Source: Bacteroidales bacterium
GTDB lineage: Bacteria > Bacteroidota > Bacteroidia > Bacteroidales > Tenuifilaceae
DNA: 64,000 nucleotides
NCBI GenBank assembly: GCA_013141385.1
Contig: JABFRB010000018.1
Coordinates: 62,001 to 126,000, forward strand
Direction: 5' to 3'
The notes under the pieces are model-generated. The model was given only the letters and a program-made list of their open reading frames with translations. It ran no database searches and was not told the origin of the DNA. Both the position numbers and the translations under genes were made by a program. Positions 47,641-54,601 of the stretch are shown here, piece by piece. The first letter of the stretch is position 1, and every line of letters starts with the position of its first letter.

Positions 47641-47782
47641 TAATGAATTCTGCAAAGACAAGGTTGCAGGCATAGCCTAGAAGAATTGATGTACGACGAC
47701 GCAGCCAATCTCCCAATCTTGTCATTTTTAATTCTTATAGTCACCGTTGAACGGGGATTTTAAATAAAATTGGCACTAGCTG

Positions 47783-48631
47783 CTAAGGGTTGTTATTTTC
47801 TTCAAACTGTCTAACATATTCTTTAAATGTAATTTTATCTTCTTTTTTACAAAGGTTTTTACAAGTAAGATTTCTAAGAGTTTCAAGAAATTCCCAATTT
47901 GTAATGTTTTGAAATCCTAATCCAAAATTTCCTGTTATTTTCTTAAACTCCAAAAAACCACCTAGATTATTTAATAACTGAGGAGGCATAATGAAATGTT
48001 GTTCTCCAATAGCATTGTAAATCAAGTTTTCTTCCTCCAAAAATTCAACTTCTTCAACTATCGTTGCTGTCCACAAAAAATAACACTTAGCCTTATTAAT
48101 TGTTTTTCCAAGAATTAAGAAAATCGCATCACCTTTTGAATAAAGAATACTTCGTTTTCTAGATGAAATATAATGAGTACTATCAATTAGAAGTTCATTT
48201 TCAAAACTTTCAAGTATTCCTTGTGATGGGTAACCTTTTTCTGCATCATAATTGTGATATTGTATCCAATACTTTTCTTCTTTTTCTAAATAATTTCCTT
48301 TATAGAATTCTGGTGAAGTGAAAATTGAACAATTATAGTGAGGTTTTAAGTTTAAGATATATTCTGATTCTTTTCTATACAATTCAAATTCTTCGCAAAG
48401 TTCAATAATTTCAAACTTGAAATTACCATATACTCCTTCTTTATGAACAATTTGGCCTAAACCATATTTTTTAAATGCTGTACGAATTCTACTTGTTGGA
48501 TACTTTTCTGGCAAATTTGATGTATGTTGTTTCCATCTTTGATAAATGTTTCTTGATTGACCGATGTAAAATTTGTCATTAGTCAAGTTTACAATTTTGT
48601 AAATTCCAGTTAACCCTTTCTGTCTATCCAT
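47783..48631 (-). CDS. GIY-YIG nuclease-domain protein with uncharacterised C-terminal domain
   Basis: A 282-residue protein. Residues about 7-100 are a GIY-YIG nuclease: GIY at 9-11, YIG at 22-24, Arg27 in SRN, and Glu88 in the LYRKESEYI helix as probable metal ligand. Residues about 140-265 form a second, unrecognised domain, rich in beta strands, with GDAIFLILGK, KCYFLWTATIVEEVEFLEE, IGEQHFIMPPQLLN and FKKITGNFGLGFQNI. The latter looks like a ligand- or DNA-reading beta domain; I cannot name it. A small open frame overlaps its start (48624-48809). Codon use is AT-rich, as in the accessory genes around it. Confidence 0.78.
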   Translation of the reverse strand: MDRQKGLTGIYKIVNLTNDKFYIGQSRNIYQRWKQHTSNLPEKYPTSRIRTAFKKYGLGQIVHKEGVYGNFKFEIIELCEEFELYRKESEYILNLKPHYNCSIFTSPEFYKGNYLEKEEKYWIQYHNYDAEKGYPSQGILESFENELLIDSTHYISSRKRSILYSKGDAIFLILGKTINKAKCYFLWTATIVEEVEFLEEENLIYNAIGEQHFIMPPQLLNNLGGFLEFKKITGNFGLGFQNITNWEFLETLRNLTCKNLCKKEDKITFKEYVRQFEENNNP

Positions 48632-48809
48632 AGTGCTTTATAATACCTAACTCATTTATGTGTATGATAAGATCATACTTTAACACCCCTTTTTGCATGT
48701 ATTGTATGATAAAACCATATAATATTTTCGGTTGGGTTATCTTTTCAATCTCCCTTTTCGTTAACCCTTTTAAATCAATATCTTCAATCAAATATTGAAA
48801 ATCATAAAT
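48624..48809 (-). CDS. Cryptic small ORF overlapping the GIY-YIG gene start; start codon unclear
   Basis: An open frame runs from 48824 to the TAG at 48624 and overlaps the ATG of the GIY-YIG gene by 8 bp. Its sense sequence looks protein-like: YDFQYLIEDIDLKGLTKREI, then EKITQPKILYGFIIQYMQKG and VLKYDLIIHINELGIIKHYG. No in-frame ATG lies at its head. An AAGGAG ribosome site at 48815-48820 (minus strand) precedes an in-frame ATT by 5 bp (48809), and an out-of-frame ATG at 48805 begins a five-residue frame that a single added T would join to the ORF. So it is either a small coupled gene with a rare ATT/TTG start or a frameshifted gene. No family recognised. Confidence 0.45.
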   Translation of the reverse strand: MYDFQYLIEDIDLKGLTKREIEKITQPKILYGFIIQYMQKGVLKYDLIIHINELGIIKHYG

Positions 48810-48844
48810 CGTTGCTCCTTGTTCTTAAATCAAAATAATGGTTT

Positions 48845-48877
48845 AGATTTCCGAACTCTTCAAGAGTTCGGAAATCT
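48845..48877. terminator. Strong hairpin between the glycyl radical enzyme gene and the GIY-YIG unit
   Basis: An almost perfect palindrome with 14- to 16-bp arms (AGATTTCCGAACTCTT and its complement). It lies 19 bp after the stop of the glycyl radical enzyme gene on the minus strand, where it likely stabilises or ends the transcript; the T-tail is weak. Confidence 0.7.
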
Positions 48878-48895
48878 TTGTCTTTGGTAAAATCC

Positions 48896-51748
48896 TTAAC
48901 CCACAGGAGGCATTGGCCTATCGATATAACTTTTCTGCATTGCTGGGGGTAAGGTGACGTAAGGCATCTGGAATCCGCCTACCCGAACGCTTACATGTTC
49001 GTATTTCTTTAGCTCCTTTTTGGCTTCTGGGTCACCATTCCTGTTTTTTTCGCATAAATCGTAGATTAGGCCTAATAATTTCTTATCAGAAATGGTAATG
49101 GTCATCATATTACCTTCGTTAAGCATAAAGTTCTGGATAACGGATTTAATGATTTCAGGGCCATTCTTCTCTAAGTCCCTTTCTTCGAGACATAGGTCGG
49201 TGATTACCCCTCCAGCAAATCGATTAAGTCCTATTGTTTTAAATGATGATAGAAGATGTCCAATACTAAACTTTGTAGTACCCACCATTGGCGCAAAATT
49301 TCGGGCAATTGGATCGCCAGCTTTGTTGCGGTCGGCAGAGGCGGCATTTCCACCACCGAAAATGTCGAACAGCTCAAATGTCCCCATTCCAGCGGTAATG
49401 TGTATCATAAATTTATCTCCGAATTCTTCTTTTAACGATTTTCCGGCATAACCAGCCAAGGCTCTTAGCGATTTAATTCTCTCCTCATCCCCTTCCTTGG
49501 GAGGATATAAAAATACTTCTTGAGCTAATTTTTGCGATTCCTTAACACATTCGTAAAATGTGTTTAGCATCCATTGCATCATCTCTACCGATTCTTTATC
49601 GTTGTTACCAAATTTGGGAGAATCGGTTTGGAATTTGAGTTTTATCCTGTTGAACTTTTCTTGCTGGACTTTATCAGTAGAAGTGTAACTACATCTGAAG
49701 GCATCCAAAACATCTGCCAATTCAAATTCCTTTTTATCGTACACCCATTTCTTTATCGCTGTTAATGTGTTTACTGTATCGGGAACTGCTGCAGGAATAA
49801 TTCCAGCAAGTTTATAATCGGCTCCACCCCAGGTTTTATCTCTCCCTGTCTTCATACAACCCTTTAGTAAAGCGGAATAGAGCGGATCTGGATTAACTGC
49901 CTGATCGATTAGGTACAACATGTGAATGCTTAATGCCGAATTATCGGTAAAAAATTTGATATGCTTTCTAAAGATTTTCTTAAACCCTTCAAAGTCTATG
50001 CTCGTGTCCACTGCTGGCAAAGGGGTTTCGTAGGTTAGCTTCTGCCCTCTTAGCAATATTGGATTTGAACTGAGCGTAGCACCCCCGTTTAAAGCACATT
50101 CCAGCGCAGTAAGCATATTGAACATCCTAAAGGTCCAGTCGCATGAGCCATTGAGTAGTGGTTCCCAGCAACCATCAATTACATAATCCCTTGCCTCTTC
50201 CAATGGGATATCAGAGAATTTACTCAAGGCTGGAACAAGTACTTCATCATTCCCAATAACCGGCATTCCATTTTTTGTTTCGTACAAGCACTCAGCAATT
50301 GCATTCAAATATTTGTTGGACTCTTTACTACCATCCATTTGCTCTTTATAAATCCTTGCATTCAAGGTTGGAGTATAAAGTTTGGTTTTCTGGAATGCTT
50401 TAAGGATAAGGTAGGTGCAATCGTTAACCGCGTTTTTACCATCACGGGTTTGTCCTCCTATAATGATATTTTGTAGGAATTCGTTTGATTCCGACCACTG
50501 ATCGAGTGCTACTGGTATGGTAAGTAGGTTTGAGCCAAAATCAAGGTGATCTTGCTTTACAAAAGTGGTTGAATCGAGGATTAGTCGCTCGGCACATTTG
50601 ATCAAAAAGCATTCGAAGAGCTCCTTCTGTTTTTCATGCTCTTCCTTTTTATAGTAGGGTTGCAAAACCTGATCGAGCCGCCCTAATGATAGCTGGCTCA
50701 TGCTGCTGTGCAGGGCAAGGTGAAAGAAATAGATGGATTGAAGAGCTTCGTAGAATGTGCTTGCGGGTTTTGCAGGAACTTTACTGCAAATTCTACTTAT
50801 TTCTATCAATTCGGATTTACGAATAGGGTCTTTTTCAATAATGCTTAACTCTCTGGCTAATTTTGAGAATTGACCTGCATAATCAATAACAGCCTGACAG
50901 CTAATTTTTACGGCAGTGTAAAAATCTTGCCTGTTATGTAGAATATTTCTGTTTTCAGCTATTATTCCTCTAATCTGCTTTAAATGTGGAAAACTAGCCG
51001 TTTTTTGCTTATTCTTGCGTGTTTTGGAAATATCACTGAAATTGGCGTGAATATGTGTTTCTAAAATTTCAAACAGATCTTTCAGATTTGAATCATAAGC
51101 TTTGGTTCTATTGCCTTTGCTTTCATCATGCTCTTCGAAAATCTCCTTTAAGCTTTCAATAGTTTCGGTTGCTTTGCCACTTGATTTGAGGTGGTGTATT
51201 TCTTTTAAAAATGTATCATCGCCTTCAACTTTACTACAATAGTTTAAGAGATTATTGTAGTGATTAATTTTATGCTCGGTTGCGCTAAGCTCCTTATTAC
51301 AATCTGCGATAATACCATCGAGGCCTTTCTCAAGCATTACATCGTAGTTTACCGAATCGTGCCCAAATAAACCCATTTCGGATTTAGTAGATACGGAGGT
51401 AATATCCAATTCGCTAGGGGTAAGATAAATAGGGAAAGATTTTCCCAAACCCAACGATCCTAGGGTTATAACACCAACTATCAACTCACCATCTCGAATT
51501 TGGTAGTGAGGATTATTGCCTTTAAATAGATGCTTATTTGTCATGGCTTTGAGGATCTCTTCTATAGCCAATGCTCGGCGAACAATTACTGGCTTATTGG
51601 GGTGATCAATGCCAATTTTTTTAAACATGTCCTTGGTAAACCATTCCGATGAACGATCAGCCCAAGCACGTTTTTCCATAGCCTTGATCAATTCTGTAAT
51701 CCTGTAGGTTGATCCAATAATGATTTCTTCCTTAATTAATTCTGCCAT
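48896..51748 (-). CDS. Glycyl radical enzyme of the PFL/dehydratase/decarboxylase superfamily, subtype unassigned
   Basis: A 950-residue enzyme that carries a stable glycyl radical made by the neighbouring activase. Seen: catalytic Cys527 in DGCWEPLL (Cys-Trp-Glu, where diol dehydratase-type and decarboxylase-type relatives have Cys-x-Glu), and radical Gly925 in RVGGFQ, 25 residues from the C-terminus. An unusual charged helical stretch at about 155-260 makes it longer than typical members (about 780-900). The Cys-x-Glu motif excludes pyruvate formate-lyase (Cys-Cys). Glycerol dehydratase, choline lyase and isethionate lyase usually have GCVE, and arylacetate decarboxylases also have Cys-x-Glu, so the substrate is open. 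The ATG at 51748 has an AGGAG site 8 bp upstream and is preferred over an ATG 11 codons earlier. Confidence 0.85.
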   Translation of the reverse strand: MAELIKEEIIIGSTYRITELIKAMEKRAWADRSSEWFTKDMFKKIGIDHPNKPVIVRRALAIEEILKAMTNKHLFKGNNPHYQIRDGELIVGVITLGSLGLGKSFPIYLTPSELDITSVSTKSEMGLFGHDSVNYDVMLEKGLDGIIADCNKELSATEHKINHYNNLLNYCSKVEGDDTFLKEIHHLKSSGKATETIESLKEIFEEHDESKGNRTKAYDSNLKDLFEILETHIHANFSDISKTRKNKQKTASFPHLKQIRGIIAENRNILHNRQDFYTAVKISCQAVIDYAGQFSKLARELSIIEKDPIRKSELIEISRICSKVPAKPASTFYEALQSIYFFHLALHSSMSQLSLGRLDQVLQPYYKKEEHEKQKELFECFLIKCAERLILDSTTFVKQDHLDFGSNLLTIPVALDQWSESNEFLQNIIIGGQTRDGKNAVNDCTYLILKAFQKTKLYTPTLNARIYKEQMDGSKESNKYLNAIAECLYETKNGMPVIGNDEVLVPALSKFSDIPLEEARDYVIDGCWEPLLNGSCDWTFRMFNMLTALECALNGGATLSSNPILLRGQKLTYETPLPAVDTSIDFEGFKKIFRKHIKFFTDNSALSIHMLYLIDQAVNPDPLYSALLKGCMKTGRDKTWGGADYKLAGIIPAAVPDTVNTLTAIKKWVYDKKEFELADVLDAFRCSYTSTDKVQQEKFNRIKLKFQTDSPKFGNNDKESVEMMQWMLNTFYECVKESQKLAQEVFLYPPKEGDEERIKSLRALAGYAGKSLKEEFGDKFMIHITAGMGTFELFDIFGGGNAASADRNKAGDPIARNFAPMVGTTKFSIGHLLSSFKTIGLNRFAGGVITDLCLEERDLEKNGPEIIKSVIQNFMLNEGNMMTITISDKKLLGLIYDLCEKNRNGDPEAKKELKKYEHVSVRVGGFQMPYVTLPPAMQKSYIDRPMPPVG

Positions 51749-51848
51749 AATGATGTCTCCTATTTTTGGTTTATATTTCAATATCGTTTAGTTAATAGTC
51801 CAAAATGATTATCTGTAATAATACCTAATGAAGAATAAATAATCCAAA

Positions 51849-51916
51849 TTGTCATTGCTGCAAATGCAGGAATCTATCTCTTTTTAGGGATTCCGGGACT
51901 TCGCCCGGAATGACAA
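51849..51916. repeat. MITE- or REP-like palindromic element between activase and glycyl radical enzyme genes
   Basis: A 68-bp element bounded by inverted ends TTGTCATT (51849-51856) and AATGACAA (51909-51916), with an inner hairpin ATTCCGGG-ACTTCG-CCCGGAAT. It is of the kind often scattered through bacterial genomes. It lies inside the gap of the two-gene unit and could end or process the transcript. Confidence 0.7.
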
Positions 51917-51974
51917 TGGATTGAGGTTTGCTTATAGGCATAATAAAGTAAGTGCATATTTTATTTTTATCGTT

Positions 51975-52886
51975 TTAAGCAACAATTTTCGCTTTGATTC
52001 CTGCTGAGGTAAAATTATCTTTAACCCCAATTAACTCCTCTTTACTTGGCACTTGAGTACCTTTCAAGGGGTATTCTATGCCCATTGCTTTGTAATAGTT
52101 TTCGGAATAGGGATTGTACGGGAGAATTTCAATTGATTTTATTCTATTCGAACGCATCACCTCAATTATCATATCATAAGCAATTTGGGTATTAGTATAT
52201 CCGGGAATTATAGGTGTTCTAATGGTAATTTGATCGGGATTATGTGCGGCTAATAGCTCAATATTCGATAGAAGTTGCTTCCAATCTTCTACTTTATCGG
52301 TGCGAGAAGGACGTAACCCAATTAGCCAATGGTTGACATAAGGCATCAACTCCTCAATATGCTTTTTATTTAGGGTTGCAGATGTTTCAACGGTAGTGTG
52401 AATACCATCTGCTGAGCAAATTTTCAGCAATTCCACCAAGGCTTTGGATTGTACCAGCGGATCGCCCCCGGATACTGTTAAGCCCCCAATGCCTTTTAGT
52501 AAATCCAGCTGAGGTTTTAGTAGTTGATATAGCTCGCTTACCTCTATATCTTTACCAGCAAACCCCAAAGCGCTAGTGTTCCACTTGTTAATATCGGATG
52601 ATGGGCAAATTTCAATACATGCACCACACTGATTACATTGGCTATGATTAACAAGATGAATTCCATTTGATACTTCGTGTACCCCATTGGGGCAAATATC
52701 CACACAACAGCCGCATTTTGTACAACGGCTTTCGAAGTAGAGTAAAGGCGATGATGTTTCCCATGAATGGGGAGAATGACACCAAGGACATCTTAAATTG
52801 CATCCTAACAGGTATAATACAACTCTTGTTCCGGGGCCATCAACCGATGAGAACCATGAAATATCGAAATACTTTAATATATTCAT
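51975..52886 (-). CDS. Glycyl radical enzyme activase (radical SAM, two ferredoxin-type clusters)
   Basis: A 303-residue radical SAM enzyme that abstracts a hydrogen from the glycine of its partner. Seen: SVDGPGTRVVLYLLGCNLRC with the CxxxCxxC cysteines Cys29, Cys33 and Cys36, then two ferredoxin-like 4Cys motifs (Cys55/58/61/65 and Cys84/87/90/94), and the SAM-binding LTVSGGDPLVQ. The two added clusters are typical of activases of non-PFL glycyl radical enzymes. It precedes the enzyme gene on the same strand, 226 bp upstream, and both are probably transcribed together across the palindromic element. Confidence 0.92.
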   Translation of the reverse strand: MNILKYFDISWFSSVDGPGTRVVLYLLGCNLRCPWCHSPHSWETSSPLLYFESRCTKCGCCVDICPNGVHEVSNGIHLVNHSQCNQCGACIEICPSSDINKWNTSALGFAGKDIEVSELYQLLKPQLDLLKGIGGLTVSGGDPLVQSKALVELLKICSADGIHTTVETSATLNKKHIEELMPYVNHWLIGLRPSRTDKVEDWKQLLSNIELLAAHNPDQITIRTPIIPGYTNTQIAYDMIIEVMRSNRIKSIEILPYNPYSENYYKAMGIEYPLKGTQVPSKEELIGVKDNFTSAGIKAKIVA

Positions 52887-53380
52887 TACACTTACACTTT
52901 ATTCTCGAACCAATATTTTATGAAGCTACTTCAAAGTTAAACAAATTAGCAAATCATCAAATGGCTGTTTGGTGATTTTGGGGAATGTGGATATAATCTT
53001 TTATTTAACTCGGAGTAACCATTCAACGGTAATCGAAATAAACAAAAACCACGGAGACACAGAGGGCATAGAGAATATATGAGAACAAATGTTAAGGATT
53101 TTTTTTGGTCTTGATTATTGCCTGAAATATATTTTTTAATTGTTGCATGTTCTCTTGTGTGTTTTGAGGAATAGCTTATTAGACAGAGTTACACGAAGAA
53201 GTCACAAAAGGCACAAAGCAAATAACCATAAACCCCACTGGTAATTACCCCTTTATCACCCTGTTATAGCCATTTTTCAAGTGGTTGGGGTTTGTTCCTC
53301 TTAACAATCATGCCACCCATTTGCTATTATATCGCATTTTGCGATAGGGGCTGACACTTTTTGTGGAATTGCTATTATAC
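52887..53380. other. Repeat-rich intergenic region before the RiPP locus
   Basis: No gene seen. Contains scattered genome-repeat scraps: an ACCACGGAGACACAGAGG unit near 53050, ACACGAAGAAGTCACAAAAG near 53190, and a hairpin TATCGCATTTTGCGATA at 53330-53346, related to the palindromes at 57985 and 58374. Parts (GTTGCATGTTCTCTTGTGTG near 53143) recur as GTTGCATATTCCTTTGTGTG near 53973 upstream of the second precursor. Confidence 0.6.
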
Positions 53381-53474
53381 GAAGATTTTTCCCCAGCACC
53401 CCAAAAAAAAATTACCCGACCGCTAGGGTTTTTAGACTCGAAAGTATCTGATGTAGGTAAAAGGTAGCTAAACG

Positions 53475-53511
53475 CTGCTAGGTTCTTCGACCGCTAGCAG
53501 GTTTTCTTATA
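53475..53511 (+). promoter_or_regulatory. Hairpin in the leader of precursor gene 1
   Basis: CTGCTAG (53475-53481) pairs with CTAGCAG (53494-53500), with an inner GGT/ACC and followed by GTTTTCTT. The same element precedes precursor 2 at 54164-54193, where the inner pairs differ (GTCC/GGAC) but still pair, which supports a real RNA structure. It may be a terminator or attenuator. Confidence 0.55.
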
Positions 53512-53612
53512 AAATATCTATATATCTAAAACCTATAAACTATGTAACAAAGCTAATATGGAGTATGCCGAAAATCCTAAATAGAGTAGGCAACAATTTA
53601 ATTTCTATAATT

Positions 53613-53750
53613 ATGCGTACTAAAAAATTTATTAAAATTTCGAAGGTGAAGAAACTTAAAGATTCTGACCTTAAGAATATTAAAGGTGGTGTAGTAGTGT
53701 ATTCAATAAATCCAATATATACAATTGATCCTACAGAATTAGCCAACTAA
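53613..53750 (+). CDS. RiPP precursor peptide 1, GG-leader Bacteroidota type
   Basis: A 45-residue peptide. The leader (1-26) is MRTKKFIKISKVKKLKDSDL followed by KNIKGG, the Lys-rich KL-x-x-x-x-L-K-x-I-x-GG type leader of Bacteroidota natural product precursors. Cleavage after Gly26 would give a 19-residue core VVVYSINPIYTIDPTELAN. The core holds a six-residue repeat, YSINPI then YTIDPT. It has no Cys and no Ser-rich stretch, so lanthipeptide chemistry is unlikely. A radical SAM/SPASM enzyme is encoded 850 bp downstream. An ATG 16 codons upstream is in frame, but the leader pattern and the paralogue fix the start at 53613. Confidence 0.82.
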   Translation: MRTKKFIKISKVKKLKDSDLKNIKGGVVVYSINPIYTIDPTELAN

Positions 53751-53761
53751 TTGACATTCGG

Positions 53762-53825
53762 CAGGTGTTTACCTAATAAGATGTAAAAACCTATCTATTG
53801 GATAGCACCTGTCATTTCTATTCAA
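53762..53825 (+). terminator. Hairpin after precursor gene 1
   Basis: Outer arms CAGGTG (53762-53767) and CACCTG (53806-53811), with an inner CTATC-TATTG-GATAG stem, followed by TCATTTCTATTC. The same GCAGGTG/CACCTGC structure follows precursor 2. It could end most transcripts after the precursor. Confidence 0.6.
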
Positions 53826-54365
53826 AAATCTATACACCACATCTAGCAGCAATAACCCTCCTAAAAGAGTAGTAACCTTAACTGGGTTAACCAATCCAAA
53901 ACCTTCTAATTTCAATTATGTTAACACTTGTGCTGTATGAACAAGTGTTAGAAAATTCATTCTCAATTAGTTGTTGCATATTCCTTTGTGTGTTTTGTGA
54001 CTACTTTGTGTTTTTTGTGGAATAACAATTACACGAAGGTTCACAAAGCATTACACAAAGTTACACGAAGATTTTTTTCCAGCACCTCAAAAAAAAGAAT
54101 TACCCGACCTTCTAGGGTTTTTAGATTCAGAAGCGTCTGAACTAGGAAAAAGATAGATAAACGCTACTAGGTCCTACGGACGCTAGCAGGTTTCCCCCTC
54201 AGTATACTTTTATAGAATATCTATATATTTAAAACAAAACGCCATGGACATAAGCTAAAAACCTGTTTTTTTATAAATTTAAAGTCTAGCAAACATGGAA
54301 TAAACTTACTATGGAGTAAGCCGAAAATCCCAAATAGAGTAGGCAACAATTTAATTTTTACCGTT

Positions 54366-54506
54366 ATGAAAACTAAAAAATTTATTAAAATTTCGAAGGT
54401 GAAGAAACTTAAAGATTCTGACCTTAAAAACATTAAAGGTGGTGTATTCTTATTGTATTCGATACATCCATTGTATGGAATTGATCCTACTGAATTAACC
54501 GAGTAA
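54366..54506 (+). CDS. RiPP precursor peptide 2, GG-leader Bacteroidota type
   Basis: A 46-residue paralogue of precursor 1. The leader MKTKKFIKISKVKKLKDSDL + KNIKGG differs from precursor 1 at one residue only (Lys2 for Arg2). The 20-residue core VFLLYSIHPLYGIDPTELTE keeps YSI-x-P-x-Y-x-IDPTEL and varies elsewhere, again giving a repeat YSIHPL/YGIDPT. The stop at 54504 is followed by a strong hairpin and then, 95 bp on, by the radical SAM gene. Leader conservation with core drift is what one expects of natural product precursors. Confidence 0.82.
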   Translation: MKTKKFIKISKVKKLKDSDLKNIKGGVFLLYSIHPLYGIDPTELTE

Positions 54507-54516
54507 TTAACATTCG

Positions 54517-54580
54517 GCAGGTGTCTAGCTAATAATGTGTTATACACTATTTATTAGGTAGCACCTGCTACTTCTATTCA
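54517..54580 (+). promoter_or_regulatory. Long hairpin between precursor 2 and the radical SAM gene
   Basis: GCAGGTG (54517-54523) pairs with CACCTGC (54562-54568). Inside, CTAGCTAATAA pairs with TTATTAGGTAG. The tail is TACTTCTATTC. It lies 34 bp before the SAM enzyme start and is a good candidate for partial termination that keeps precursor above enzyme levels. Confidence 0.6.
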
Positions 54581-54601
54581 AAAACCTAAAAATTTGTGAT
54601 G

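Larger units (their letters stand above)
53381..53840 (+). repeat. Tandem duplication unit 1 of the RiPP precursor locus
   Basis: This unit and 54060-54590 share their whole order: a CCAGCACC-poly(A) start, AATTACCCGACC with CTAGGGTTTTTAGA, a GCTAGCAGGTTT hairpin, a GGAGTA-GCCGAAAATCC box, AAATAGAGTAGGCAACAATT right before the precursor, the precursor gene, and a GCAGGTG/CACCTG hairpin behind it. Identity is highest over the leader-coding part and drops in the core-coding part. Confidence 0.85.
54060..54590 (+). repeat. Tandem duplication unit 2 of the RiPP precursor locus
   Basis: Second copy of the 53381-53840 unit (see there), in the same orientation, with an insertion of about 60 bp (CGCCATGGACATAAGCTAAA region) between the hairpin and the precursor. 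Its upstream flank also repeats the ACACGAAGGTTCACAAAGC-type scraps. This shows a duplication older than the present divergence of the two cores. Confidence 0.85.

Noticed and set aside
46278-48631. Idea of a prophage or integrative element covering the toxin-antitoxin and GIY-YIG genes
   Set aside because: No integrase, phage structural gene or attachment-site pair was seen; only repeats flank the pair.
53540-53746. A 68-codon frame on the minus strand opposite precursor 1, and a similar one at 54221-54547 opposite precursor 2
   Set aside because: They are the reverse of the duplicated precursor genes; the plus-strand GG-leader pattern explains the sequence and the conservation.
53381-54590. 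Repeated DNA that might be taken for a CRISPR array or a mobile element end
   Set aside because: Only two long units, each with a coding gene inside; no regular short repeats or spacers and no transposase.
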